Positions 12,059-12,683 of a DNA stretch of 12,683 bases are shown here, in pieces (the stretch's first letter is position 1; every line of letters starts with the position of its first letter). The notes beneath the pieces are model-generated. The model was not told the DNA's origin. It saw only the letters and a program-made list of their open reading frames with translations, and did not search any database. The stretch is from an uncultured Lachnospiraceae bacterium. GTDB taxonomy: Bacteria > Bacillota > Clostridia > Lachnospirales > Lachnospiraceae. The position numbers were made by a program, and so were the translations under genes. Location of the stretch: positions 1 through 12,683 of the forward strand of contig CAJTWA010000072.1 in the NCBI GenBank assembly GCA_910580195.1, given 5' to 3'.

Positions 12059-12683
12059 ATGGACACTTTTTTAATGAAACCCAAAATTGATTTCGCTTTC
12101 AAAGAAATTATGGCGGACGAGGCTGCCCGGACTGGATTCCTTTCCGCCATGCTCCACCTGAAGCCAGAGGAAATCCGGGAAACACATATCCTGAACTCCA
12201 ACCTCCGCAAACTCCATGAAAATGACAAACTTGGCATCCTTGACGTCAGGGTATCCTTGAACGATGACACGGAGATTGACACGGAAATCCAGCTTTCCGA
12301 GATGAAAGTCTGGGCGGACCGCTCCCTCTTTTACGTTTCCAAAATGTTCACGGAGCAGATTGAGAAAGGGCAGGACTATGGCGTACTTAAGAAATGTGTG
12401 AACATCAGCATCCTTGATTTCATACTGTTTGAAGAAGAAACAGAATTTTATTCCTGTTTCCATATCAGGGAAGACACCCGCCACTTCCTGTACACCGATA
12501 AAATGGAGTTCCACATCCTTGAACTCCCGAAGCTGCCCAAGCCTCTAGATGCGGGCGGCAGCGACATTGAGCTTTGGGCAAGATTCATCAACGCAGAGCG
12601 GAAGGAGGAATTCGACATGCTTGCCACACAGAATCCCTATATTGAAAAAGCATATGAAAAACTGCAGGTTATCAGCCAAGACA
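12059..12683 (+). CDS. Rpn-family PD-(D/E)XK nuclease/putative transposase, partial
   Basis: An open frame on the plus strand that runs off the window after 208 residues; family members are about 280-320 long. MKPKIDFAFKEIMADE (6-21) opens the domain. D62 in GILDVRV and E76-I-Q78 in EIDTEIQ make a PD-(D/E)XK-type active site (D-x13-E-x-Q), followed by WADRSLFYVSKM (86-97) and HIREDTRHFLYTDKMEFHILELPKLP (about 135-160). In E. coli, RpnA-type proteins are DNA nucleases that promote recA-independent recombination. I list the ATG at 12059; the frame is open back to 11936, so the ATG at 11975 would add 28 residues (MDYQHKKYFMLVYGKHLPKP start). Neither start has an ideal ribosome binding site (AAAGGA at 13 bases for 12059). 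Such genes often occur in many copies per genome. Confidence 0.88.
   Translation, partial: MDTFLMKPKIDFAFKEIMADEAARTGFLSAMLHLKPEEIRETHILNSNLRKLHENDKLGILDVRVSLNDDTEIDTEIQLSEMKVWADRSLFYVSKMFTEQIEKGQDYGVLKKCVNISILDFILFEEETEFYSCFHIREDTRHFLYTDKMEFHILELPKLPKPLDAGGSDIELWARFINAERKEEFDMLATQNPYIEKAYEKLQVISQD

Noticed and set aside
12010..12514. Minus-strand ORFs at the right end
   Set aside because: They are antisense to the Rpn-type gene, whose plus-strand frame is open to the end of the window with conserved catalytic residues.

Overview
The window looks like the chromosome of a spore-forming, gut-type Clostridia, most probably Lachnospiraceae. The signs are strong AGGAGG ribosome binding sites, a gerABC germinant-receptor operon, an Rpn/PD-(D/E)XK transposase-like gene of the kind common in that family, and a plasmid-like replication/partition module typical of integrative conjugative elements (ICEs) of Firmicutes. 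I cannot name the genus.

Region 1 (1-2975, minus strand) is the probable end of a mobile element. The genes, in transcription order, are a DUF6075-type protein, a DUF3970-type protein, ParA, ParB and the first third of a RepA_N replication initiator. They are packed with overlaps or gaps of under 20 bases. The element appears to abut a sirtuin (SIR2/SirTM-like) gene whose reading frame breaks right after the conserved TTNV motif near 2978. A small 5'-truncated ORF starts at the same point on the other side of the junction.

Region 2 (2966-5695) is a chromosomal accessory patch. It holds the sirtuin remnant, a two-domain SnoaL-like (NTF2-fold) protein, a divergent unknown 113-residue protein and an HxlR-family regulator. 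The promoter of the SnoaL gene carries two dyads that suit an HxlR operator. Palindromic GC-rich repeats (CCCCGCAG-loop-CTGCGGGG plus a TATTAGGCCC-like tail) flank the patch on both sides and lie just beyond the stop codons of the two structural genes.

Region 3 (5696-9859, minus strand) is a gerA-gerB-gerC operon for a nutrient germinant receptor. It acts in the inner membrane of the spore. It carries two tandem-repeat expansions: a 44-base perfect duplication across the end of gerA, and four 48-base units inside gerB that lengthen the loop after TM2.

Region 4 (10034-11693, minus strand) is ispE (MEP isoprenoid pathway) followed by a GntR/FCD regulator, probably one transcript. A promoter and a GntR-like palindrome TGTATACA lie before ispE, a large inverted repeat lies between the genes, and a clear terminator follows gntR.

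Region 5 (11808-12683, plus strand) is an Rpn-family nuclease/transposase-like gene that runs off the window. Its 5' region contains a duplicated 49-base block that encodes two related short peptide starts.

I find no tRNA, rRNA or CRISPR array. Most genes are of known families. The least explained parts are the element/sirtuin junction, the orphan gene at 4649, the gerB repeat array and the duplicated leader of the Rpn gene.
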